64,000 nucleotides of DNA, from positions 2,663,423 through 2,727,422 of the forward strand of contig NZ_CP102279.1 of assembly GCF_025150245.1 (NCBI RefSeq). The letters run 5' to 3'. The notes below the pieces were generated by a model that saw nothing but the letters and a program-made list of their open reading frames with translations, did not search any database and was not told where the DNA came from. Each line of letters opens with the position of its first letter. Position 1 is the first letter of the stretch. Shown here in pieces: positions 34,177 to 42,018 of the stretch. The translations under genes were made by a program, and so were the position numbers. Origin of the DNA: Dorea formicigenerans (GTDB lineage: Bacteria > Bacillota > Clostridia > Lachnospirales > Lachnospiraceae).

Positions 34177-34239
34177 AGAAAAACCCCTGCATAGTTTGTT
34201 TTTTTACAATCTATGCAGGGATGAGGAGATGTATGTCTG
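34167..34239 (-). repeat. 73-bp repeat copy A (spoIIID leader hairpin)
   Basis: 71 of 73 bases are identical to 49668-49740. It contains the perfect stem CCCTGCATAG/CTATGCAGGG followed on the minus strand by GTTTTTC and includes the first ten bases of spoIIID. It lies 13 bp after the stop of the ECF ATPase gene and probably terminates that operon. Confidence 0.8.
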
Positions 34240-34252
34240 ATGTTCTTATGAG

Positions 34253-35050
34253 TTATTTATAGCAATTAATTAATTCTTGCATATTTAATATATTCTTTTT
34301 TATTCCAACTTCTTGTGCAATTTGCGTGCTCAGTGGCGGTTTTACATATGCTTCTTGCAATTTATCTTTTTGATAAAAAATATCTTCTTTCTTTCCATCT
34401 GCAATCACATTTTTATGAGCCATTACAATAATTCTTTCAAAGTTTTCAGCTACATATTCCATATCATGTGAAATAGTGATAACTGCCTTTCCTTTACTTT
34501 GCAGATAATCCATAACTTTCCGAAGTTGTGCACATCCCCATAAATCCTGTCCGGCCGTTGGCTCATCTAAAATCACATAATCAGGACTAACTGCCACAAC
34601 AACTGCAATTGTAAGGAATTTTCGTATAGGAAGCGGAATATCAAATGGATGCATTTCCAAATACGGTCTGATTCCCGTTACATCTATCGCTTCCTCTCTT
34701 CTACGTTTTATTTCTTCCTCTGACAATTTCCAATAGCGTAATACATACTCTATTTCTTTTATTACATCATCATTAAATATCTGATCATTGGGATTTTGAA
34801 ATACATATCCTACATGTGGAGCTGTCTGAGCTGTTGTCTGATTTTTTGTATTAATCCCATCAATAATAATTTCGCCTGAAGTAGGCTTGTATATATTATT
34901 CATTAATTTTACGGTCGTAGATTTTCCTGCCCCGTTTTGACCAATAATAGCAACTCTTTCCCCTTTTTCAATTTTCATCGAAACATTTTCGACTGCTGTC
35001 ACCGTACTTCCAGGATATGTATAGCTTATATTTTTCACTTCAATTGCCAT
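34253..35050 (-). CDS. ecfA2: ECF transporter ATPase
   Basis: 265 residues: Walker A GQNGAGKST, Walker B DYVILDEPTAGQD and H-loop TISHD are clear. The expected LSGG signature is replaced by FDIPLPIRKFLTIAV, so the signature motif is degenerate while the partner ATPase has a perfect LSGGQ. Such asymmetric pairs occur in ECF transporters. Last gene of the ECF operon, 5 bp after its partner. Confidence 0.85.
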   Translation of the reverse strand: MAIEVKNISYTYPGSTVTAVENVSMKIEKGERVAIIGQNGAGKSTTVKLMNNIYKPTSGEIIIDGINTKNQTTAQTAPHVGYVFQNPNDQIFNDDVIKEIEYVLRYWKLSEEEIKRRREEAIDVTGIRPYLEMHPFDIPLPIRKFLTIAVVVAVSPDYVILDEPTAGQDLWGCAQLRKVMDYLQSKGKAVITISHDMEYVAENFERIIVMAHKNVIADGKKEDIFYQKDKLQEAYVKPPLSTQIAQEVGIKKNILNMQELINCYK

Positions 35051-35055
35051 ATTCT

Positions 35056-35904
35056 CTATACCTCCCTTTCTTTCAAGAGTTCTATTGCTTCTTTTTTATT
35101 AATCGGAATATTTCGAAGTGGTATTCCCTCTTTTTCCATATTTATAGCTAAACTGACTGTCTGCGGTATTCGCACCCCTTTTTCTCTGAGTATTGGATTT
35201 GCAAGCACTTCTCTCGTATCACCCTGAGCAATAATTCGTCCTTCTGCCATTGCAATAATTTCATCACAATATTCAGCAAGTAAATCAATTTTGTGCTCTG
35301 CAATAATAACTGTTTTTCCCTGATTTTTTAATGCAGAGATAATCTCAAATACATCATTTGTACTGCTTGGATCGAGTTGGCTGGTCGGTTCATCAATAAC
35401 AATAATATCAGAATTTAAAGCTAATACTGATGCAAATGCTACTCTTTGACATTGCCCACCTGATAACGCCAATGGATTTTTCTGAAGTAGTGATTCTACA
35501 TTTACCATTTTTGAAATTTCAAGAATTCTTTGAATCATTTCTTCTGTTTCTACTCCCAGATTTTCCAATCCCATTCCAATTTCTTCAAAAACTGTCTCCT
35601 TTATTCCGCTTACCTGTGCAAATGGATCCTGGAACACATACCCAATCTGAATACTTAATTCTTCATCTTCCCATTCTCTTGTGCTCTTTCCATTTACAAT
35701 CACATCACCTTTTAATATTCCGCCATAAAATTTCGGGCATAACCCTCTCATCAAATTGCAGAAGGTTGTTTTTCCTCCCGCATTAGGCCCTATGATTCCG
35801 TAACATTTTCCACTTTCCAATTTACAATTCAAGTGCTTTACAGCTGCTTTATTTGTTAATGGATATGCATATGAAACATCTTTAAATTCTATACATACAC
35901 TCAT
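35056..35904 (-). CDS. ecfA1: ECF transporter ATPase
   Basis: 282 residues with a complete ABC ATPase set: Walker A GPNAGGKTT, Q-loop YVFQDPFAQ, signature ALSGGQCQRVAF, Walker B DIIVIDEPTSQLDP and an EHKIDLL H-loop. It drives the ECF importer with the T and S membrane proteins encoded just upstream. The start follows GTAGGAGG. Confidence 0.9.
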   Translation of the reverse strand: MSVCIEFKDVSYAYPLTNKAAVKHLNCKLESGKCYGIIGPNAGGKTTFCNLMRGLCPKFYGGILKGDVIVNGKSTREWEDEELSIQIGYVFQDPFAQVSGIKETVFEEIGMGLENLGVETEEMIQRILEISKMVNVESLLQKNPLALSGGQCQRVAFASVLALNSDIIVIDEPTSQLDPSSTNDVFEIISALKNQGKTVIIAEHKIDLLAEYCDEIIAMAEGRIIAQGDTREVLANPILREKGVRIPQTVSLAINMEKEGIPLRNIPINKKEAIELLKEREV

Positions 35905-35916
35905 GGTTTCTACCTC

Positions 35917-36714
35917 CTACAAGTACTTTTTGCATACAAATGTTCCTACAATACAAATTACAACTGCCAACACTGCTACCAGTTTCTCAACAAACTTTGC
36001 TGGAGTAATTCTTCGAAGTGCTGTGTGTTTTCCATTTGCTGCAAAGGCTCTCGCATCCATTGCCAATGTCTTATCTTCAATTCCTGTCATAGAACTTATA
36101 ATAACCGGAAATAATACTGGTAAAATTGATTTCATCTTCACAATAAAACTTCCTTCTGTTTCGATTCCTCTTGCTCTCTGACTTTCTCTGACATTATTCA
36201 ATTTATCTTTGATAGATGCGATTCCCGAAAATGTAGACAATACCATAAAGGTTGCAGAAGGAGACATTCCTTTCTGCTCAAGACAATAGCATAAATCTCT
36301 CATTTCCGTTGTCATAAAAAATACTAAAAAGATTCCAAGAAAACCTTCTATCATAAATATTAAATCCAGACAGCTAATCAAAGCCGCCATCGGAACTGCT
36401 TTTCCAAAAAGATAGAACGCAGCCGGCCCCGGATCTCCCAAATGCACATACAATCTGACAATAACTGTAAACAGACAACCTACCACAAACATAATCCCTA
36501 TTGTCGCAAAATATTTTTTATATATTGGAGTTGTCATTGCAATGACGCTTGCAATCAAAAAAATTACCAGTCCTACCTGCCATTTAAAAACAAACAATGA
36601 CATAAATCCTAATGCAAGGCAAAATATCATTTTTGTGATTGGATGAAATCTGTACCACCAGTTCTCCTGCTTTTGATCCTGTCGGAAACTATCTATAAAT
36701 TCTTGATTTGTCAT
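35917..36714 (-). CDS. ecfT: ECF transporter transmembrane subunit EcfT
   Basis: 265 residues with several membrane helices and the EcfT coupling motifs: ESQRARGIET and, further on, DARAFAANGKHTALR (the two A-R-G/A-like helices that contact the ATPases). Transmits ATPase motion to the S component. Gap of 5 bp after the S gene and 12 bp before ecfA1. Confidence 0.88.
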   Translation of the reverse strand: MTNQEFIDSFRQDQKQENWWYRFHPITKMIFCLALGFMSLFVFKWQVGLVIFLIASVIAMTTPIYKKYFATIGIMFVVGCLFTVIVRLYVHLGDPGPAAFYLFGKAVPMAALISCLDLIFMIEGFLGIFLVFFMTTEMRDLCYCLEQKGMSPSATFMVLSTFSGIASIKDKLNNVRESQRARGIETEGSFIVKMKSILPVLFPVIISSMTGIEDKTLAMDARAFAANGKHTALRRITPAKFVEKLVAVLAVVICIVGTFVCKKYL

Positions 36715-36719
36715 ATTTT

Positions 36720-37358
36720 CTATTCCTCCCCAAAATCAATATCCTCTTCTCTGTATTGTTTTCGCGTCACATATTTCCCATAAGGAAGTTTTATTAAAAA
36801 TCGGTCTGGTAATGATCGAATAATCAAATATACCAGAAGCAGGCAGACACCTTTGTCAATACAATCAAACAGCAGCTGGCCAATAGCCATAGCAAAATAC
36901 TTTGGTACTCCTGCATTATAAAGCGGAATTCCTACAAAAACACTGGCAAGATTTCCCCAGAAATCTCCACCCATTGCCAGGAAAATAATACTTCCACTTA
37001 ACCATCCACCGATAAATCCATAGATTGGTGTACACAGCAATGTTTTCGGAAGACTTGTAAAAATTCTTCTTTTCGTCAAATAGCCTGAAACAACTCCAAA
37101 TCCAATATTCAGAGGCATCATCACTATCATTACAGGATTTTTGATTACATTTACCAGATTCGACAATAATCCTACGATAGCTCCCGGGCCCGGGCCACAA
37201 ATGGCTCCCACCAAAATCGTTCCAATAGAATCTCCCAGAATCAACATTGTTGTTGAATATAGAACTGTATATGCCAGCATATTAATTGCCACTGCAAGTG
37301 GAATTAATAACTTTGTCATATTATCCATCCGTTTCTTATTTTTCTTTTTGGCTCTCAT
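36720..37358 (-). CDS. ECF transporter S component
   Basis: 212 residues with six predicted helices and the S-component style sequence VGAICGPGPGAIVGLLSNLVN near the middle, separated here as ICGPGPGAIVGLLSNL. An N-terminal basic stretch (MRAKKKNKKRMDN) precedes the first helix. It sets substrate specificity. Co-transcription with two nucleoside hydrolase paralogs points to nucleosides as the likely substrate; this is inference from context. Confidence 0.8.
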   Translation of the reverse strand: MRAKKKNKKRMDNMTKLLIPLAVAINMLAYTVLYSTTMLILGDSIGTILVGAICGPGPGAIVGLLSNLVNVIKNPVMIVMMPLNIGFGVVSGYLTKRRIFTSLPKTLLCTPIYGFIGGWLSGSIIFLAMGGDFWGNLASVFVGIPLYNAGVPKYFAMAIGQLLFDCIDKGVCLLLVYLIIRSLPDRFLIKLPYGKYVTRKQYREEDIDFGEE

Positions 37359-37379
37359 ACATTCATCCCCTTGTTCTTC

Positions 37380-38300
37380 CTAATCAATTTTTTCATATTC
37401 ATCCAAAGTTTCTTTCATAATTTCAATATATAATTTTTTATCTAAATCCATAGCGACTTTTGTATCTTTTGGATGCCCCAAAGGTGTATACATTGTCAAA
37501 GGTACAACCCTTCCTCTGCAAATATCACTTTTAGTTTCTATAAAAATATTGTGCCGTTCGTATGTAAAAATTTCTGGTGTTGCAAGTCCTAATGTTGCAA
37601 TTGCCGGTCCATAATAAATGGGCTCTCCTGGTTTATGCGACATTCCACTCATAGCAAACGCTGTGGTATATGGACCGTTTGCCCCATGTACGATCTGACC
37701 AATTTCAGAATTTGCCAATGCTGATTTTAGCTCGACATTATATCCATACATTTCCATTCGAATACCACTTTGAAAAACTGCTCTTGCAGCCTCCGGATCT
37801 GTTGCCATATTTGCTTCAACAACTGCGGAGACATCTCCGAAATCATAACTTCCACCTACAAATACCACTTTTTTGATAAGTTCACATATATCAGGGTATT
37901 TAAAAATTGCCAATGCTAAATTAGTCATAGGTCCATAACATAAGACAACTAAATTCCCCTCGGCTTCTTTCGCTTCTTTATAAATACGATCCCATGCCGG
38001 CATTTCATCCATTGACTGACCTTCCGGAAATGGCAATCCACATTTTCCGTCTGGGAGATAATGCGTCTGTACCGGTTTTTTCTTTTTCAAAACACATCTT
38101 TCACTTCCCTTAGATACACTACATGATAATCCGGCCATCTTTACAAAACCCGGTACATTTTTAAATGCATCTTCAGGATTATTATTTTTTCCTCCACATA
38201 CTGTAACAGCTTTTACATCTAAAAATCGTTTCGCCAGTACCAATCCCCAAAAACTGTCTAACTGGCCATCTGTATCTATTAATACTGGATCTTTAAACAT
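37380..38300 (-). CDS. nucleoside hydrolase paralog with degenerate active site
   Basis: 306 residues, aligned with the inosine-uridine hydrolase fold (VLIDTDGQLDSFWGLVLA start; GPMTNLALAIFKYPDI; NMATDPEAARAVFQSG). The Ca-binding DxDPGxDD motif is DTDGQLDS, losing the last Asp, and the late catalytic His-Asp pair of the paralog (VHDACTIA) is YYGPAIA. It is probably not an active hydrolase. The start is ATG 38300 after GGGGGAAG, overlapping the upstream stop by 8 bp. Confidence 0.75.
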   Translation of the reverse strand: MFKDPVLIDTDGQLDSFWGLVLAKRFLDVKAVTVCGGKNNNPEDAFKNVPGFVKMAGLSCSVSKGSERCVLKKKKPVQTHYLPDGKCGLPFPEGQSMDEMPAWDRIYKEAKEAEGNLVVLCYGPMTNLALAIFKYPDICELIKKVVFVGGSYDFGDVSAVVEANMATDPEAARAVFQSGIRMEMYGYNVELKSALANSEIGQIVHGANGPYTTAFAMSGMSHKPGEPIYYGPAIATLGLATPEIFTYERHNIFIETKSDICRGRVVPLTMYTPLGHPKDTKVAMDLDKKLYIEIMKETLDEYEKID

Positions 38301-39246
38301 TTTTTTCTTCCCCCTTCTCGTACTTTTTACATGCATCAAGCATCAATTCAATAAAACGATCTCTGTCCGAAGATATACCCACCGACACATTTGGCTCTTT
38401 TCCTTCTACTCCGTGACAGTCAGCAACGGTGCTTCCCATGGTAAATTCACCAGTCAAATCTATCTCAACATGCATTTCTTTTAATTCAAAAATAGTCGGA
38501 TCAATCAAATATGCAATCGTGCATGCATCATGTACTGGCACTCCACACCAGCCTATCATTTCAAATCCTCTACCGAAAAAATCGGCAAAATCTGCAATTA
38601 AAGTTCCTACCTGTCCTGTTTCACGAAACTTTTCCTTTTCATCAAATCCAATCGTTGTATAATTGGTAACATCCAGTCCCATCATAACAATTGGAATTCC
38701 AGAAGTATAAACAATATCTGCTGCATAAGGATCAACCATAATATTAAATTCTGAAGCTCCACGGCCACTGCAGCCACTGACAATCGAGCCTCCCATAAGC
38801 ACAATTTTATCTATTTTTTCAATTAAATGCGGATAACATAAAATCAACGTTGCGACATTTGTAAGTGGACCGGTCGGTACAATCACAATCGGAGTGTCAC
38901 TTTTTTCTAATTGCTGTGCCATAAATTCAACTGCACTCATTTCCTGCATCGGTGCTACAGGTTCAGGCAATTCTGGTCCATCTATACCACTGTCTCCATG
39001 TGCAATTCCAGCTGTATAAATCGGAGTTAAAAGCGGTGCTTTCCTGCCTTGTGCAATTGGAATATCTCTTCTCCCCAAAAACTCACATACACTTCTTGCA
39101 TTCTTTGTTGTCTTTTCTATAGTTTGATTTCCACACGCTGAAGTAATCCCTAATACATTCAATTTTTCAGATGACAAAGCCAAAATAATAGCCATCGCAT
39201 CATCATGCCCTGGATCACAATCCATAAGTACTGGTATTTTTTTCAC
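38293..39246 (-). CDS. inosine-uridine-preferring nucleoside hydrolase
   Basis: 317 residues with the intact motifs: VLMDCDPGHDDAMAI (Ca-binding Asp cluster), GPLTNVATLILCYPHL, FNIMVDPYAAD and VHDACTIA (catalytic His). It splits ribonucleosides into base and ribose. The start is GTG 39246 after AAGGAGG. With the ECF genes downstream it suggests uptake and breakdown of nucleosides in one operon. Confidence 0.88.
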   Translation of the reverse strand: MKKIPVLMDCDPGHDDAMAIILALSSEKLNVLGITSACGNQTIEKTTKNARSVCEFLGRRDIPIAQGRKAPLLTPIYTAGIAHGDSGIDGPELPEPVAPMQEMSAVEFMAQQLEKSDTPIVIVPTGPLTNVATLILCYPHLIEKIDKIVLMGGSIVSGCSGRGASEFNIMVDPYAADIVYTSGIPIVMMGLDVTNYTTIGFDEKEKFRETGQVGTLIADFADFFGRGFEMIGWCGVPVHDACTIAYLIDPTIFELKEMHVEIDLTGEFTMGSTVADCHGVEGKEPNVSVGISSDRDRFIELMLDACKKYEKGEEKNV

Positions 39247-39264
39247 TTTTTTACCTCCTTGTTA

Positions 39265-40014
39265 TTAATAGTTCTCTTTTGAAAATCCCTTAAAAAAGTA
39301 TCTAAATCTTCCTTTACTATATTTACCGTAATCTATAGCTTCTACCGGGCAATAATTCAAACAAGCCATGCACAAATAACAGTCTTCCTTTATCCAAACC
39401 GGTTTACCATCCTGAATTTCTATTGCCTTTGCAGGACACTTCCGTTCACATAATCCGCAGCCAATACATTCATCTGAAACATGATATGCAGCTGTTTTTC
39501 TCCACTCTCGGTTAAATACCGGAGCCATTTCATAAGTGCGGGTCTTAGCATCTTCCCCCATCTTCACATCAAACTCTTCTTCTTTTTTGGCTATTTTTTC
39601 TTTTACCTGATCAAGTCTTTTCCTTGCTTCTTCTAATTTCACCATAGAACTTTCCTTTGTATCTATGATGTGATCCGTAATAGGGTAATTATCCGGCATT
39701 ACAATCCCATAACCACTTTTTAATGGAATAATCTCCGAAAAATGCTGAAGTGCCATTCCTGCAACATTACTGAATGTACAGACCGCAAATGTAAAAGCTG
39801 TTTCTGATACTTTTATTTTCTCAGCAAATTGCAACATAACTTCAGGTGCTGCCCATGCATATACCGGAAATGTAAAGCCTACATATTCTTCATTTTCCAA
39901 ATGAATCTGATTAATATCAGCTGCTATAATATCCACAGCCTCTGTACCGATATAATTCGCAATCTCTTCTGCAATTGCTTTAGAATTTCCCGTCCCCGAA
40001 AAGTAAAAAATCAT
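39265..40014 (-). CDS. EFR1-type flavodoxin/ferredoxin protein
   Basis: 249 residues: an N-terminal flavodoxin-like domain (FYFSGTGNSKAIAEEIA FMN-binding start) and a C-terminal pair of 4Fe-4S clusters (CIGCGLCERKCP, CYLCMACLNYCP). This is the EFR1 family layout. It is the promoter-proximal gene of the operon leading into the nucleoside hydrolase and ECF genes and divergent from a MarR regulator. Its redox role is unknown. Confidence 0.85.
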   Translation of the reverse strand: MIFYFSGTGNSKAIAEEIANYIGTEAVDIIAADINQIHLENEEYVGFTFPVYAWAAPEVMLQFAEKIKVSETAFTFAVCTFSNVAGMALQHFSEIIPLKSGYGIVMPDNYPITDHIIDTKESSMVKLEEARKRLDQVKEKIAKKEEEFDVKMGEDAKTRTYEMAPVFNREWRKTAAYHVSDECIGCGLCERKCPAKAIEIQDGKPVWIKEDCYLCMACLNYCPVEAIDYGKYSKGRFRYFFKGFSKENY

Positions 40015-40037
40015 TATATCCTCCTTATCTTTCTCGG

Positions 40038-40158
40038 CAAATACTTTATAATCTAAAGTATTTGTCTAAAAAATATTGCATAATTTCTAACAATCTTATA
40101 AAATAGAACCAGGAAAAAATTATGCAAATAGCAAAAATATATTTTAGTATCTAAAATA
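40038..40158. promoter_or_regulatory. two palindromic operator candidates for MarR
   Basis: CAAATACTTTA (40038-40048) and TAAAGTATTTG (40054-40064) are perfect 11-bp inverted repeats. A second palindrome, TATTTTAG / CTAAAATA, lies at 40140-40158. Both are in the divergent intergenic region between the EFR1 gene and the MarR gene and share a TTTAG/CTAAA core. Confidence 0.65.
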
Positions 40159-40235
40159 ATTATAGCATATATGCACTGCTTGTCAATTATTTAAATGGAT
40201 TTTATATTGTTTTTGCACAAAGAAGGGACAGTTAC

Positions 40236-40700
40236 ATGGAAAACAAACTCAATCTTACCAGACAAGTTATTTTAGCAACACGCAATGCAACCTTGGCCTA
40301 TCACAATTATATGTATACAGATCGTGAATATGTAAAGGGTCACAAACTTTATCTTCGCGAAATGCATTTTTTACTTTTTGTAGGGATATCTAAAGAATTA
40401 ACTATGAGTGAAATCGCTGAAAAAATGAATATAACCCAAGGTGCCGCTACTCAAATTGCCGGACGCCTTTTGAAGAAAAAACTTATTGAAAAAAAGAAGA
40501 ATCTTGAAGATAAACGCTATTTTATCATCTCACTTTCTCCTGACGGCGAAAATGTATATCAGCAATACTTAGAATATGACAAAATTCGAAACAAAGAAAT
40601 TGCTGATTGCTTAGAACGACATTTCACCGACAAAGATATCGAATTAATCCTGCGCTACGAAAATCTAATTCAGGATATATGCGCCGGAAAACTTGATTAA
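40236..40700 (+). CDS. MarR-family transcriptional regulator
   Basis: 154 residues: a winged helix (LTMSEIAEKMNITQGAATQIAGR, split as MSEIAEKMNITQGAATQIA, then LLKKKLIEKKKNLEDKRYF) typical of MarR, flanked by dimerisation helices. It is divergent from the EFR1/nucleoside hydrolase/ECF operon and probably represses it through the palindromes between them. The effector is unknown. Confidence 0.85.
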   Translation: MENKLNLTRQVILATRNATLAYHNYMYTDREYVKGHKLYLREMHFLLFVGISKELTMSEIAEKMNITQGAATQIAGRLLKKKLIEKKKNLEDKRYFIISLSPDGENVYQQYLEYDKIRNKEIADCLERHFTDKDIELILRYENLIQDICAGKLD

Positions 40701-40732
40701 CATCAGTATGTAAATATATTCTAAATTCTAAG

Positions 40733-40779
40733 AGAGTGTAATCAGTAATTCCCATGTCCTTGCTGATTACACTCTTTTA
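40733..40779. terminator. bidirectional terminator between marR and the C-S lyase gene
   Basis: AGAGTGTAATCAG (40733-40745) pairs with CTGATTACACTCT (40763-40775), followed by TTTT. It serves the convergent genes on both sides. Confidence 0.85.
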
Positions 40780-40817
40780 AGAGTCTTTTATTTCGTCATT
40801 ACCTTCGTTAAATATCG

Positions 40818-42005
40818 CTATTTTTGAAAAACTTCAATAATCCGGTTCACGGCTTTTTCCAACACACTTCGGCTGACTCCTGCACAAATCCGATAACTAT
40901 AGTTTCCCTTTCCCGGAGCCGCCTTAATTCCTCTTGACAGCATCACGTTTGCTTTATCTATGATCCGACTTCGTACCTCTTCTTCCGACATTCCACATTT
41001 TTCAAAATCAACCCAGATAATATAGCTTCCTTCCGGCATAGTACATTTTACTCCTGGTATATTTCTTCTCAATCTCTCAACCGCCCATTTAAGATTATCA
41101 TCCAGATACTCTCTCAATTGTATCAGCCAGTTTTCACATCTTGTATATGCAGTCTCCACAAGCACAATATCAAATGGTGATGCAGATGCTCCTAGACATT
41201 TCTGAACATATTTTTCTTTCATTTCTATATCTTCAAAAATAATATTGGTAATATAAAGACCTGCAAGATTGAATGTTTTACTGAGTGAAGTCAGTGTCAC
41301 AATCTTTTTATAATCACATATAGAAGCAACTGGTATATATTTCTGATTTGTTCGCATCAAATCACAATGTACATCATCGGACCATATAAAGAGATTATGT
41401 TTTCTGCAGATATGTACGACCCGATTCAATTCTTCTTTCTTCCAAGCTCGTCCTATTGGATTATGTGGATTACATAATAAAACTGCCTTATTTTTGCTGT
41501 CTGACGCAAGTTTTTCCAGTTGTTCAAAGTCAATTGTATAATACGGCTCGTCATTACATTTCAACCAACAATACTGTGCTGTTCTGCCCGTAAAATCAAT
41601 TGCATCTCTAAAACCCGAATAGACGGGAGGCATAATAATAATCCCATCTTCTTTTTCAGTAAATGTCTGAATCAAGTTTACAATTCCTGTAATAGTTCCA
41701 CGTTCCAATATAATCTGTTCTTTTTCCATTTTCCAGCTGTTATATTGAAAAAACCAACTTTGAATCGCCTTATAATAATCATCATCCACTATGCTTGTGT
41801 AACCATAAATCCCACGTGCAACCACCCGCTCCATTGCTTTTATGATTTCCGGTGCACACTTGAAATCCATATCTGCATTAAAAAGCGGAATCGTCTCTTT
41901 ATCATATCTTGTCGTGTATCCCCTTTTTAAAAGTTTTGCTCCGCAATCCCATTTACTTGAGTCAGTACCATGTCTGTCTATTACTTGATCAAAATCATAT
42001 TTCAT
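40818..42005 (-). CDS. MalY/PatB-family aminotransferase, probable C-S lyase
   Basis: 395 residues with the MalY/PatB fold-type I pattern: IPLFNADMDFKCAPEI, GIYGYTSI, NPHNPIGRAW, SDDVHCDL and the PLP Lys in SLSKTFNLAG. Such enzymes cleave cystathionine and other Cys S-conjugates to pyruvate, ammonia and a thiol. It is downstream of an M18 aminopeptidase and a peptide importer, so it may act on S-containing amino acids released from peptides. Confidence 0.88.
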   Translation of the reverse strand: MKYDFDQVIDRHGTDSSKWDCGAKLLKRGYTTRYDKETIPLFNADMDFKCAPEIIKAMERVVARGIYGYTSIVDDDYYKAIQSWFFQYNSWKMEKEQIILERGTITGIVNLIQTFTEKEDGIIIMPPVYSGFRDAIDFTGRTAQYCWLKCNDEPYYTIDFEQLEKLASDSKNKAVLLCNPHNPIGRAWKKEELNRVVHICRKHNLFIWSDDVHCDLMRTNQKYIPVASICDYKKIVTLTSLSKTFNLAGLYITNIIFEDIEMKEKYVQKCLGASASPFDIVLVETAYTRCENWLIQLREYLDDNLKWAVERLRRNIPGVKCTMPEGSYIIWVDFEKCGMSEEEVRSRIIDKANVMLSRGIKAAPGKGNYSYRICAGVSRSVLEKAVNRIIEVFQK

Positions 42006-42018
42006 TTATTTTCCCCTT

